Source: Methanoregulaceae archaeon
GTDB taxonomy: Archaea; Halobacteriota; Methanomicrobia; Methanomicrobiales; Methanospirillaceae
Direction of reading: 5' to 3'
Length of the DNA: 13,154 nt
Assembly: GCA_019695435.1 (NCBI GenBank)
Contig: JACTVF010000033.1
Span: forward strand, 1-13,154
The notes beneath the pieces were generated by a model. That model was not told the origin of the DNA. It saw only the letters and a list, made by a program, of their open reading frames with translations, and searched no databases. Below, piece after piece: positions 4,650-11,032 of the stretch (the stretch's first letter is position 1; every line of letters starts with the position of its first letter). The translations under genes and the position numbers were made by a program.

Positions 4650-5108
4650 ATGTCAAATTGGGATTCATATTTTTTGAAGATAGCAGAATTGGTTTCTACC
4701 AAATCAAAAGATAGAAGCACTAAAGTTGGAGCAGTTATTACCGGCCCCGATAATGAAATTCGTTCTACAGGTTATAATGGATTTTGTCGTGGTTTTAATG
4801 ACAATATTGATTGTCGCCATGAAAGACCTATAAAATATTCATACACCGAACACGCTGAACGCAATGCTTTATATAATGCATCGAGAGCAGGGATTTGTAC
4901 AAAGGGATGTACTCTTTATCTTAATTTCAGCCTTTATCCATGTCCTGATTGTGCTAGAGGTATTATTCAGAGTGGTATAATTAGAGTAGTGGGTTATAAG
5001 GATAAACCGTTTAGTGGTAAGGGAGATTTCTGGAAAGAAAGTTTCAAGATAAGTAAAGAGATGTTTGATGAATGTGGTGTAATTTATGAAGAATGTGAGG
5101 TATTATGA
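4650..5108 (+). CDS. deoxycytidylate (dCMP) deaminase
   Basis: A 152-residue protein of the zinc-dependent cytidine/deoxycytidylate deaminase family. It converts dCMP to dUMP for dTMP synthesis in the phage nucleotide pathway (T4 gene cd is the classic example, at 193 residues). HAE at 68-70 supplies a zinc ligand and the proton-shuttling glutamate. PCPDC at 97-101 supplies the two zinc cysteines. SKDRSTKVGAVI and GYNGF are typical of the family N-terminus. The start is ATG 4650, with GGAG six bases upstream; an upstream extension would run through tRNA-Ser. Its stop overlaps the next start (ATGA). It is shorter than T4 Cd, but no key residue is missing. Confidence 0.92.
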   Translation: MSNWDSYFLKIAELVSTKSKDRSTKVGAVITGPDNEIRSTGYNGFCRGFNDNIDCRHERPIKYSYTEHAERNALYNASRAGICTKGCTLYLNFSLYPCPDCARGIIQSGIIRVVGYKDKPFSGKGDFWKESFKISKEMFDECGVIYEECEVL

Positions 5109-5257
5109 GAGATATAGAATTTATAATTGATGAATTAAATAATTATTGTTGTCAAGACCAAACATTAGTTGTTATAATGAAAGAACTTGCAGAACATATA
5201 AAAGAATTGGAAATCAATGAACATAATCATATACATGAAAGATATTTACGACATTGA
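5105..5257 (+). CDS. 50-residue acidic/His-rich microprotein
   Basis: ATG 5105 overlaps the dCMP deaminase stop (ATGA), and the TGA at 5255-5257 overlaps the TTG start of the helicase, so it is coupled on both sides. The product starts MRDIEFIIDELNNYCCQDQT and ends in a histidine-rich segment (NEHNHIHERYLRH). It is mostly helical, with no membrane segment and no recognised motif. The tight overlaps support it as a real gene. Function unknown. Confidence 0.6.
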   Translation: MRDIEFIIDELNNYCCQDQTLVVIMKELAEHIKELEINEHNHIHERYLRH

Positions 5258-6708
5258 TAGAAATTAAAAAACAAAATGAATCTTTCTTAAAGATAACTGG
5301 TGACTTCGAAGATTTACAATGTATCTCCGAATATTTCACTAAATCTGCACCTAATTTTATTTGGAACCCAAAATACAAAGCTGGTATTTGGGATGGAAAG
5401 ATTCGTTTCTTCAATCTCACTACAGGACTTTTACCAATCGGTTTGCGTTCAATGCTTGATGAAGTAATCAGTATTCATAAACTTGAATTTGTTTATGATA
5501 ATTCTTTTGATTATGATATTCCGTGGATAGATACTTTCGTTTGGAATAGAGTTCTTGATGAATTTAAAAAATATGTTCCATATGAACATCAAATTGAAGG
5601 AGCTAAAATAGCAATAACAAATAGGAGAGGTTTGCTTGAACATGCTACTTCATCGGGAAAAACATTAACACTTTTTCTTATCTTGAAATATTTTATGATT
5701 GCTAGGCCAGAAGATAAAATTACGGTTATTGTTCCTAGTATTGGTTTGATTCAACAATTTGTTTCTGATTTTGAATTATATGGAATGAGTCGAAAAGAAT
5801 TAGGAAAATATTATAAAGATGAAAAAGATTTAACCAAACGAATAACTGTTGGTACTTGGCAATCATTAAAGAATGTTCCTAAATTTTTGGAAACTGTTAA
5901 TATTGTAATTTCAGATGAAGTACATACTGCCAAAGCATTAGAGATAAAAGGAGTATTTGAGAAATGTAATAATGCAAAAATTAGAATCGGAGTTACAGGT
6001 TCTTTACCAAAAGAAATTTGTGATAAACTAACAATTATTGGTAACTTTGGGCCGGTTCTGCATACAATAAAATCGGATGAATTGATTAAATTAGGGTTCA
6101 TATCCCCTATAGATGTTGTCCAAATAAATTATTTTTATCCAAAAAACATAAATAAATCATGCTCTAAGGACTATCAATTGGAGAAAGATATTATCCAAAA
6201 TGATAGGAGAAGGATGTTAATTGTCCGTAAACTCATTGATATTACAATGGATAATGAGAATATTTTGTTGTTATTTGATGAACTTGAGTTTGGAAAACGA
6301 TATTATGAATTCTTGAAAGCTGAATTTCCGTGGAAGACTTTTTACTATGTTGATGGAGATGTTGATGTTAAAACCAGAGAATCCATCAGAATATCGGCTA
6401 CAGAGAACGGAAACGTGGTTACAATCGCTTCTTTGGGAACTTTCAGCGTAGGTATCAATATCCCAAGATTACACGCTATAATAGGCTTGTGGCTCGGTAA
6501 GAGCGATATTCGTTTGAAACAAGCAATAGGGCGGGGACTGAGGAAACATGTAACAAAGGCTAAATTAACTTTCTATGATATTTGTGACCAATTGAAGTAT
6601 AGCAAAGACCATGCCAAAGAGAGATTGATGGTTTATATGCAAGAAGGATTTCCAGTAAAAACATTGGAAGTGGGAAAATTCAGATTAATGGAGTTAGATA
6701 TTTTGTAA
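5254..6708 (+). CDS. uvsW: UvsW-like superfamily 2 helicase
   Basis: A 484-residue SF2 helicase, close to the length of T4 UvsW (about 500). The N-terminal domain has PNFIWNPKYKAGIWDGKIRF, the UvsW arrangement of 'NP...GxWDGxIR'. Motifs: Q-motif-like YEHQ at 110-113, Walker A ATSSGKT at 131-137, Walker B DEVH at 221-224, motif III TGS at 248-250, and motif VI QAIGRGLRKH at 423-432. UvsW-type enzymes remodel branched DNA, regress stalled forks and unwind R-loops to switch origin use late in infection. The start is TTG 5254, overlapping the upstream stop; no ATG fits and no strong SD is visible, so coupling is likely. All helicase motifs are intact. Confidence 0.9.
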   Translation: MIEIKKQNESFLKITGDFEDLQCISEYFTKSAPNFIWNPKYKAGIWDGKIRFFNLTTGLLPIGLRSMLDEVISIHKLEFVYDNSFDYDIPWIDTFVWNRVLDEFKKYVPYEHQIEGAKIAITNRRGLLEHATSSGKTLTLFLILKYFMIARPEDKITVIVPSIGLIQQFVSDFELYGMSRKELGKYYKDEKDLTKRITVGTWQSLKNVPKFLETVNIVISDEVHTAKALEIKGVFEKCNNAKIRIGVTGSLPKEICDKLTIIGNFGPVLHTIKSDELIKLGFISPIDVVQINYFYPKNINKSCSKDYQLEKDIIQNDRRRMLIVRKLIDITMDNENILLLFDELEFGKRYYEFLKAEFPWKTFYYVDGDVDVKTRESIRISATENGNVVTIASLGTFSVGINIPRLHAIIGLWLGKSDIRLKQAIGRGLRKHVTKAKLTFYDICDQLKYSKDHAKERLMVYMQEGFPVKTLEVGKFRLMELDIL

Positions 6709-6827
6709 ATGATAATAATCCTAATCAATTTGCCATACTTGATATACAAACTAGTCATTTTATAAGGTGGCAACATCCTGAAGAAACTGATAAAATTATC
6801 GAAAAAACTAAATACGGTAAGATATAA
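6709..6827 (+). pseudogene. start-less short ORF after the helicase
   Basis: The ATG at 6709 directly after the helicase stop opens a frame of only 18 codons. The -1 frame over the same stretch is coding-like: NDNNPNQFAILDIQTSHFIR, then RWQHPEETDKIIEKTKYGKI, ending at TAA 6825-6827. That frame has no ATG, GTG or TTG within reach, and upstream it runs back into the helicase gene. One base added after the ATG would give a normal protein of about 39 residues. It is either a base-loss error, a decayed gene, or a gene using a rare start. Family not recognised. Confidence 0.35.
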
Positions 6828-6830
6828 ATA
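6823..6830 (+). promoter_or_regulatory. possible T4-type late promoter (TATAAATA)
   Basis: TATAAATA is the -10 element of T4 late promoters. Here it lies 19 bases before ATG 6850, with GGAG in between, which is the right layout. In DNA this AT-rich several chance copies are expected per 13 kb and others are seen inside genes, so only the position supports it. Confidence 0.35.
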
Positions 6831-6849
6831 CTTGGAGAGGTTTAAATTT

Positions 6850-7134
6850 ATGTCTTTTAGAGATTTTTATTATGTCGGTAAAAAGCTGAATGTCCTGAAG
6901 GAATTAGAATCCTTTGGAAAATCATTGGCTTATAAGTCTGACCCAAATAATTATGAAGAAAAGGACAGAAAGAAAGCCTTACATTATGTTCCAGAAGTCG
7001 AAGCAACCAGAAAAGTATATGCAAGAATAAAATCAGGAGAGGATGCATTGAGACTTTTGAAGGAATTAAATCTTTTTGTAAAGGAAAAAGACCTAGAATT
7101 ATTAATTGAAAAAATTAGGAAACAAGGAGATTAA
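6850..7134 (+). CDS. small helical protein of unknown function
   Basis: A 94-residue protein starting at ATG 6850, preceded by GGAGAGG. A TTG at 6832 in the same frame would remove the RBS and is not used. The product is charged and helical: MSFRDFYYVGKK, a Lys/Glu-rich middle (NYEEKDRKKALHYVPEVEATR) and C-terminal helices rich in Leu, Lys and Glu (LRLLKELNLFVKEKDLELL). No membrane segment or catalytic motif. It follows a TATAAATA string and is one base from the next gene's ATG (TAA-T-ATG). It may be a structural accessory or a late protein; nothing in the sequence decides this. Confidence 0.6.
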   Translation: MSFRDFYYVGKKLNVLKELESFGKSLAYKSDPNNYEEKDRKKALHYVPEVEATRKVYARIKSGEDALRLLKELNLFVKEKDLELLIEKIRKQGD

Positions 7135-7135
7135 T

Positions 7136-7528
7136 ATGGACTTCCAACTTATAAGAACATATTATCCGTTAGTAACATTAGGAATTTTATCATCCGAAGG
7201 ATTTAGTTGTGCAGTAGTTGAAAGACCCAAAGTTGGAGAAATAGTTTGTATCCCTGAAGGACAATATGTTGTTAAATTTGTTCCTTCAACTGATAGTAAA
7301 ATTATTCTGAATGATGGTTATGTTTATGAATTACAGAATGTTGTTGGAAGAACTGCCATTCTTCTTCATAATGGCAATTATGTAAAAGATTCTTTGGGTT
7401 GTTTATTATTAAACAATTCAATAGACTCAACAAATACATATGGAATAGGTTCAGATGTAGCATTAGCTAGATTCTATGCGTTTACTAACAAGATACCTCA
7501 ATTTAATCTTTATATTGGTTCTGTGTAG
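7136..7528 (+). CDS. DUF5675-like protein
   Basis: A 130-residue protein starting at ATG 7136, with AAGGAG about seven bases upstream. Features match the DUF5675 layout: an opening RTYYPLVTLGIL strand, C38-IPEGQYVV, VVGRTAILLHNGN (H78), and DSLGCLLL (S86, G88, C89). The His-Gly-Asn ... Ser-x-Gly-Cys order resembles the L,D-transpeptidase/YkuD active-site arrangement, so a cell-wall role is conceivable, but this is inference. No signal peptide. The gene is followed by a holin-like membrane protein, a neighbourhood that would suit lysis or wall functions. The family call is by recalled similarity only. Confidence 0.6.
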   Translation: MDFQLIRTYYPLVTLGILSSEGFSCAVVERPKVGEIVCIPEGQYVVKFVPSTDSKIILNDGYVYELQNVVGRTAILLHNGNYVKDSLGCLLLNNSIDSTNTYGIGSDVALARFYAFTNKIPQFNLYIGSV

Positions 7529-7542
7529 GAGAAATGTATTGT

Positions 7543-7823
7543 ATGGCATTAGATGTTTTAAAAGATGAAATGGTAAGCACAGTATCGGAAGATATTTAAC
7601 AGTATTAGCAGCTTTGGTTTTAAGTTATGGTTTTGTTGAAGAATCAATAGCAAGAAATTTGGATTGGAAAGATTTTGTGGCATATGCACTCGCTATGGTT
7701 ATGACATATTCTACTGCAAAAGCTGTTGAACTTATTAGAGCATTGAAGGGTACAGATAGAAATGGTAAAGATGATATTCCATTAGAAAAAGCATTGGAAG
7801 ATAAACAGGAAGATAAACAATAA
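7543..7823 (+). pseudogene. holin-like small membrane protein with one frame break
   Basis: Two frames together make one typical phage membrane protein. MALDVLKDE starts at ATG 7543 (ATG 7534 is an alternative). The -1 frame then continues from 7569 as NGKHSIGRYLTVLAALVLSY, through a second hydrophobic stretch DFVAYALAMVMTYSTAKA, and ends acidic (LEKALEDKQEDKQ). Joined, it has about 93 residues, two probable transmembrane helices and the 'D-x-NGK-x-S-x-xR' opening common to phage holin-like proteins. The break lies in GATGAAATGG; one more A would repair it. Unrepaired, the first frame stops after about 18 codons and the second could start only at TTG 7614. Holin function is inferred from topology. 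Confidence 0.6.
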
Positions 7824-7850
7824 CCTCAATTTGTAAGGATTGTATGTATA

Positions 7851-8210
7851 ATGAAACTAAAACTTGGTCATCATTTAATTTGCGAAGCGACAAGCTGCGA
7901 CAAATCAATATTGAACAACGAGATGGAACTTGTCAATATCATGCTAAAGGCCTGCCTTGAAGGTGGGGCTACAGTTTTAGGTCATACATCACATTCATTT
8001 GAGCCACAAGGAGTTACAGTTGTTGTAGGATTATCAGAAAGCCATGCATCAATCCATACATGGCCTGAACATGGTTATGCAATGCTTGATGTTTGTACTT
8101 GTGGAGAACATGTTAATCCTATGGTTATTTTTGAGAGTATTAAGAAAGAATTAAAAGGAAATATTATAATTAAGGAATTGGAAAGAGGTATTCCGAAGGA
8201 TGTTAGTTAA
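7851..8210 (+). CDS. speD: S-adenosylmethionine decarboxylase proenzyme (SpeD family)
   Basis: A 119-residue short prokaryotic SpeD. The self-cleavage region is ES-HASIHTWPE at 63-73. S64 would become the pyruvoyl group, and H69 and C84 (in DVCTCG) match the processing histidine and catalytic cysteine of the Thermotoga enzyme. HSFEPQGVTVV precedes it, as in the family. The enzyme decarboxylates AdoMet to supply aminopropyl groups for spermidine. Some SpeD relatives, including phage ones, are reported to have become arginine or ornithine decarboxylases, and the sequence alone does not settle the substrate. AAGGA lies 12 bases before ATG, a long spacing. An auxiliary metabolic gene; the next gene overlaps its end by 11 bases. 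Confidence 0.92.
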   Translation: MKLKLGHHLICEATSCDKSILNNEMELVNIMLKACLEGGATVLGHTSHSFEPQGVTVVVGLSESHASIHTWPEHGYAMLDVCTCGEHVNPMVIFESIKKELKGNIIIKELERGIPKDVS

Positions 8211-8370
8211 GATAATCTATAGAAGTCCAAATCAATATCCCTTCAAGTTAACAAAAGTCCAATTTATTTTTAATGAATGTAATAATGTAGATTTTTACCC
8301 ACATGAAGAAACAACTCATGTTACATTTAAATTAACAAATGATATGAGTTATAACAAGCAACAATTCTAA
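8200..8370 (+). CDS. 56-residue protein of unknown function
   Basis: ATG 8200 lies inside the last codons of speD in another frame, with GAAGG/GAGG-like bases just upstream. The product begins MLVKIIYRSPNQYPFKLTKV and ends VTFKLTNDMSYNKQQF. It looks like a small beta-rich unit without cysteine pairs, membrane segments or recognised motifs. It fills the gap between speD and the following gene and is probably co-translated with them. Function unknown. Confidence 0.55.
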   Translation: MLVKIIYRSPNQYPFKLTKVQFIFNECNNVDFYPHEETTHVTFKLTNDMSYNKQQF

Positions 8371-8379
8371 GAGGCTAAA

Positions 8380-8817
8380 ATGGCAGACAATATAGTAAAC
8401 GAAGGTTCTTCATGTGTAATAGTTTTATGGTTTAAAGATGAAAATGAAAGAAATGTAACACCAGACCAACTTGCATGGAGAGTTGATGATGCTTTATTGT
8501 TATCCATTAGTGGTGATTCTTATGATGCTACAATGATTGCTACAAGCGGTTATACTGGTTATGTTCCTTTAGTAGACCCAATTATAGGTAATCCACCACT
8601 TGATATACCTAGCACAATTGTAGTACCCACAACTTATAAATATAATGTATTGATTCCTTCCACAATAAATGTAATTATTGATGAAACTAAACTTTGGGAA
8701 GAAAAAATATTATCCGTACAATATAGCTACAATGGTGGAGCTAATGTTGGTACGGATGTATTCAGATATCGTGTTAATAATTTACCTGTTGTAATCACAG
8801 GTGTAACACCAATTTAA
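8380..8817 (+). CDS. beta-rich, Ig-like phage protein (possibly virion-associated)
   Basis: A 145-residue protein starting at ATG 8380, with GAGG six bases upstream. The sequence is rich in beta strands: SSCVIVLWFKDENERNVTPD, then alternating hydrophobic segments, STINVIIDETKLWEEKILSV, and a closing VFRYRVNNLPVVITGVTPI. This pattern of 'I-V-x-F-K-D-E-N ... V-T-P' followed by repeated strands is seen in Ig-like or tail-associated phage proteins, often near structural genes. No signal peptide or catalytic motif. It is the last gene of the rightward block; its TAA overlaps the stop of the opposing gene. A structural role is inference. Confidence 0.55.
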   Translation: MADNIVNEGSSCVIVLWFKDENERNVTPDQLAWRVDDALLLSISGDSYDATMIATSGYTGYVPLVDPIIGNPPLDIPSTIVVPTTYKYNVLIPSTINVIIDETKLWEEKILSVQYSYNGGANVGTDVFRYRVNNLPVVITGVTPI

Positions 8818-9155
8818 GATACTGGTTGGTCTGCTTCTACTTCTGGTTCCGAAGAAGGCATTAAATTAGTATTCGCACCGAAATCAGGTTGTGCTTCAAC
8901 TTCTTTATTCTTTACTTCATTTCTCTTGGCTTGCCTTTTCTTTGTTTCAGTTTCAATTTGTAACTTTATTTCTTCATCAGAAACAACACCCTTTGCTGTT
9001 AATGTCTTGATAAAAGCATCCATTGTAACTGATACAGCATTTTCAATCATATAAATCTTTTGAATATGCTTCTCTTGGTTCTTTAATGCTTCGGCTAACA
9101 TATTACATTTCTTGTTCAATAAATTAAACTGCTGAATAATTGTACTTTCTTTCAT
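8814..9155 (-). CDS. coiled-coil protein of unknown function
   Basis: A 113-residue protein with AAGGGGG eight bases before the ATG. The N-terminal half is helical with heptad-like hydrophobics (TIIQQFNLLNKKCNMLAEAL, NQEKHIQKIYMI). The middle carries KGVVSDEEIKLQIETETKKR, a pattern common in small phage proteins. The C-terminal 35 residues are acidic, Pro-rich and probably disordered (MPSSEPEVEADQPVS). No membrane or enzyme motifs. Its TAA stop is the complement of the opposing gene's stop region (TTAA), so the two convergent genes overlap by four bases with no visible terminator between them. Confidence 0.6.
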   Translation of the reverse strand: MKESTIIQQFNLLNKKCNMLAEALKNQEKHIQKIYMIENAVSVTMDAFIKTLTAKGVVSDEEIKLQIETETKKRQAKRNEVKNKEVEAQPDFGANTNLMPSSEPEVEADQPVS

Positions 9156-9167
9156 TGTGATTCCCCC

Positions 9168-10229
9168 TTAAAGAGTATATTTCAAACCGTACATTTTCAT
9201 ATAAATGTCTAAATTATCTTCCAACCAAAACTTGTCCATTTTTCTATTTTGATTCTGAATAATTCTTTCCGTTTCTACTTTATCATTAAAGATATTTAGT
9301 ATTTGTTCTCTATCTTCCTTCCAATTATTTTTAAGAAATAATTCACTTTGCTTATAAGGTTTAACATCACTACCAATTGATATAACATCTGATGACCAAT
9401 AATCCATCATCTTAATATTACTTTTTGAATTATTAAAATCACTATCAAGTAATGGAGCTAAACCAAAATCGGCATTGACTTGTTTTATTGACATTGGAAA
9501 ATTTGAAATTGCTGTCCAACCAATTATTCTAATCTTCTTAGCAAGTGGTTCAAGCCAAACTGGAAGTTTATTTACTCCCATGAAAACCCATTCAAATTCA
9601 TCAATTGTATTCGATATCAAATCAAATATGGGTTCAAAGTCACCTTTGAATTGATTGTTATAGTGAGTTGCCGAACCTGCCCATACTATTCTAGGTTTAA
9701 CATTAACTGGTTTAGTAAATCCAAATGGTTTATAAATATATTTTGGTAAAAGATTTGGTATTACTTTAACTTCACTTTTACATCCAAGTGACGTAATCCA
9801 ATCAGCCAAATGTTGTGTTGAAACAGTAAATATATTAACTGTATTTGCAATTTCAGTTAGGTTCTTCATATAATTCAAAGTCTGAAAATAATTTCTTGCT
9901 TGATTATATTCAGGTATGCAATCAATCTTATCATCCATATCATAAATCATTATTGATTCTGGATTTTCAGCATCAATAAAACTACGCATCCATTTTATAT
10001 ATTCAAGTTGTTGGTCTGTAATTTGTCTTTGAAGATGAATTGCTTTGGTAGCTTTTAGGATATTTTTGTCAACCAGAAATCTTGATGTATAAAAACCTTC
10101 ATACATCTTTCTAGCTCCAAACTTTGCATTTAGAATTTCATTAGGCCATATAGTTCTCAAATAACCACAACCACCCATATCACTAATGTAATTAACAATC
10201 AATTGTTTTACTGGTTTATTCGGTTCCAT
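9168..10229 (-). CDS. glycosyltransferase, GT-B (GT4-like) fold
   Basis: A 353-residue protein. It opens with LIVNYISDMGGCGYLRTIWP, a GT-B N-terminal strand followed by a Gly-rich turn. IYDMDDKID at 95-103 and FTVSTQHLADWI at about 134-145 match the 'D-D-D ... S-T-x-x-L' pattern of phage and bacterial GT4-like enzymes. VIPNLLP and IVWAGSATHYNN (181-192) mark the start of the nucleotide-sugar-binding domain, followed by LAPLLDSDFNNSKSNIKMMDY, like the 'PL ... N..KS..K..EY' donor-site segment. Cytoplasmic. An excellent AGGAGG site precedes ATG 10229, as does a TATAAATA late-promoter-like string. Sugar and acceptor are unknown. It belongs to a glycan-type cluster with the genes up to 13154. Confidence 0.8.
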   Translation of the reverse strand: MEPNKPVKQLIVNYISDMGGCGYLRTIWPNEILNAKFGARKMYEGFYTSRFLVDKNILKATKAIHLQRQITDQQLEYIKWMRSFIDAENPESIMIYDMDDKIDCIPEYNQARNYFQTLNYMKNLTEIANTVNIFTVSTQHLADWITSLGCKSEVKVIPNLLPKYIYKPFGFTKPVNVKPRIVWAGSATHYNNQFKGDFEPIFDLISNTIDEFEWVFMGVNKLPVWLEPLAKKIRIIGWTAISNFPMSIKQVNADFGLAPLLDSDFNNSKSNIKMMDYWSSDVISIGSDVKPYKQSELFLKNNWKEDREQILNIFNDKVETERIIQNQNRKMDKFWLEDNLDIYMKMYGLKYTL

Positions 10230-10247
10230 TCAGTTTCCTCCTGAATC

Positions 10248-10255
10248 TATTTATA
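10248..10255 (-). promoter_or_regulatory. possible T4-type late promoter (TATAAATA)
   Basis: On the minus strand TATAAATA (10255-10248) is followed about 13 bases later by the AGGAGG site and ATG of the glycosyltransferase. The spacing suits a T4-type late promoter. It overlaps the last codons of the upstream gene. Chance occurrence is possible given the base composition. Confidence 0.4.
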
Positions 10256-10613
10256 CAGATATATGATTCTTTTTTATATCCTTGAATCCATTACCTGTTT
10301 TTTCAGTTATTCTATTCTTAATTTCAATCCTTATTTTATTTTTTCCACGAATGGCAATTGCTCTCCGACCAATTTCTTCAAGACCTAATTCTTCATCTTT
10401 ACCTTGACGAATAGCGGCTTCTAAATCCCATATTTCAGCATTAATATTAATTAATTCCTGTATTTCTTTTCTTAAATCATATTTTCCCATTACTTGTATT
10501 AATTCTCTTACTAAAGTTTCTTTTTCTTGTGTACATTCATCACTACCGATTCTTGCAGATTTAAGAGAAGCAATACTATATCGGTCACAAAGTTCAGCTA
10601 TTGGATATTCCAT
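10251..10613 (-). CDS. DUF6165-like protein
   Basis: A 120-residue helical protein. AELCDRYSIASLKSARI opens with the 'D+x-(S/T)I-x-x-(L/I)K-x-x-R(I)' pattern of DUF6165. ELININAEIWDLEAAIRQGK and RRAIAIRGKNKIRIEIKNRI then follow the family order 'L..VN..LW.IE..IR ... A..I...N..R..IK..I'. Members often stand beside, or are fused to, glycosyltransferases or TPR proteins in bacterial and phage glycan clusters, which fits this position 21 bases before a glycosyltransferase. AAAGG lies about ten bases before the ATG. Its biochemical role is not established. The family assignment is by recalled pattern. Confidence 0.65.
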   Translation of the reverse strand: MEYPIAELCDRYSIASLKSARIGSDECTQEKETLVRELIQVMGKYDLRKEIQELININAEIWDLEAAIRQGKDEELGLEEIGRRAIAIRGKNKIRIEIKNRITEKTGNGFKDIKKNHISV

Positions 10614-10655
10614 TTATCTTATACCTTTCTGTTCTTTTACAGCTAATAAAGCTTT

Positions 10656-10808
10656 TTATGATGAGCTAGATTGCTCCCATCTAGACGGAGATTTAATGCC
10701 CATATGTGATGTTGGCGGGAAAAATTTCTTAATACTTTCATCTATTATATGAGTCTGTCCCTCTTTAGTTTTTCTTTTATTTCTCATTATTTTCCTTTTC
10801 ACTTTCAT
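10656..10808 (-). CDS. 50-residue basic microprotein
   Basis: ATG at 10808 follows AGGTGG by about four bases. The product has a strongly basic N-terminus (MKVKRKIMRNKRKTKEG), a middle with KKFFPPTSHMG, and a serine-rich end (SPSRWEQSSSS). No cysteines, no membrane segment, no recognised family. It fills most of the gap between the DUF6165-like gene and the next microprotein. The SD and clean frame support it, but short length makes the call moderate. Confidence 0.5.
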   Translation of the reverse strand: MKVKRKIMRNKRKTKEGQTHIIDESIKKFFPPTSHMGIKSPSRWEQSSSS

Positions 10809-10851
10809 CTTACCACCTCTTATTTATTGGCTTATACTAAATATATCATAT

Positions 10852-11025
10852 TTAAGATGCCGCTAAAAAAATACATATTTCCATTCTTTCAAATACTCCA
10901 TCATCATAAACTACATGTGATTCTATACTAGGATATTTACATATATGTAAATTAATTAATTTTCCTTCAAAATTAGATATATCTTTTTTACCTTCATATC
11001 TTATACAATTAGAACAAATACTCAT
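10852..11025 (-). CDS. 57-residue Cys-containing microprotein
   Basis: ATG at 11025 has AAGGA four bases upstream. The product starts MSICSNCIRYEGKKD (CxxC at residues 4-7) and has further cysteines in INLHICKYPS and MEICIFLAAS, compatible with a small metal-binding protein. The stop is TAA at 10854-10852. It begins seven bases after the stop of the radical SAM gene, so it should be on the same transcript. Family not recognised. Confidence 0.5.
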   Translation of the reverse strand: MSICSNCIRYEGKKDISNFEGKLINLHICKYPSIESHVVYDDGVFERMEICIFLAAS

Positions 11026-11032
11026 ATTATCC

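Noticed and set aside
4421..4720. Leftward ORF of 99 codons across tRNA-Ser
   Set aside because: It runs through the complement of a tRNA and two start regions; the translation GIRTHGAP is a well-known artefact of reading tRNA-Ser-type sequence.
5214..6101. Three leftward ORFs within the helicase gene (5214-5420, 5449-5643, 5811-6101)
   Set aside because: All are antisense shadows of the UvsW-like coding sequence, without RBS or family likeness.
6857..7048. Leftward ORF of 63 codons
   Set aside because: It is antisense to the 94-residue gene at 6850, with no SD.
7564..7575. Programmed -1 frameshift in the holin-like gene
   Set aside because: No X-XXY-YYZ slippery heptamer or downstream stem is visible; a missing A in an A run is simpler.
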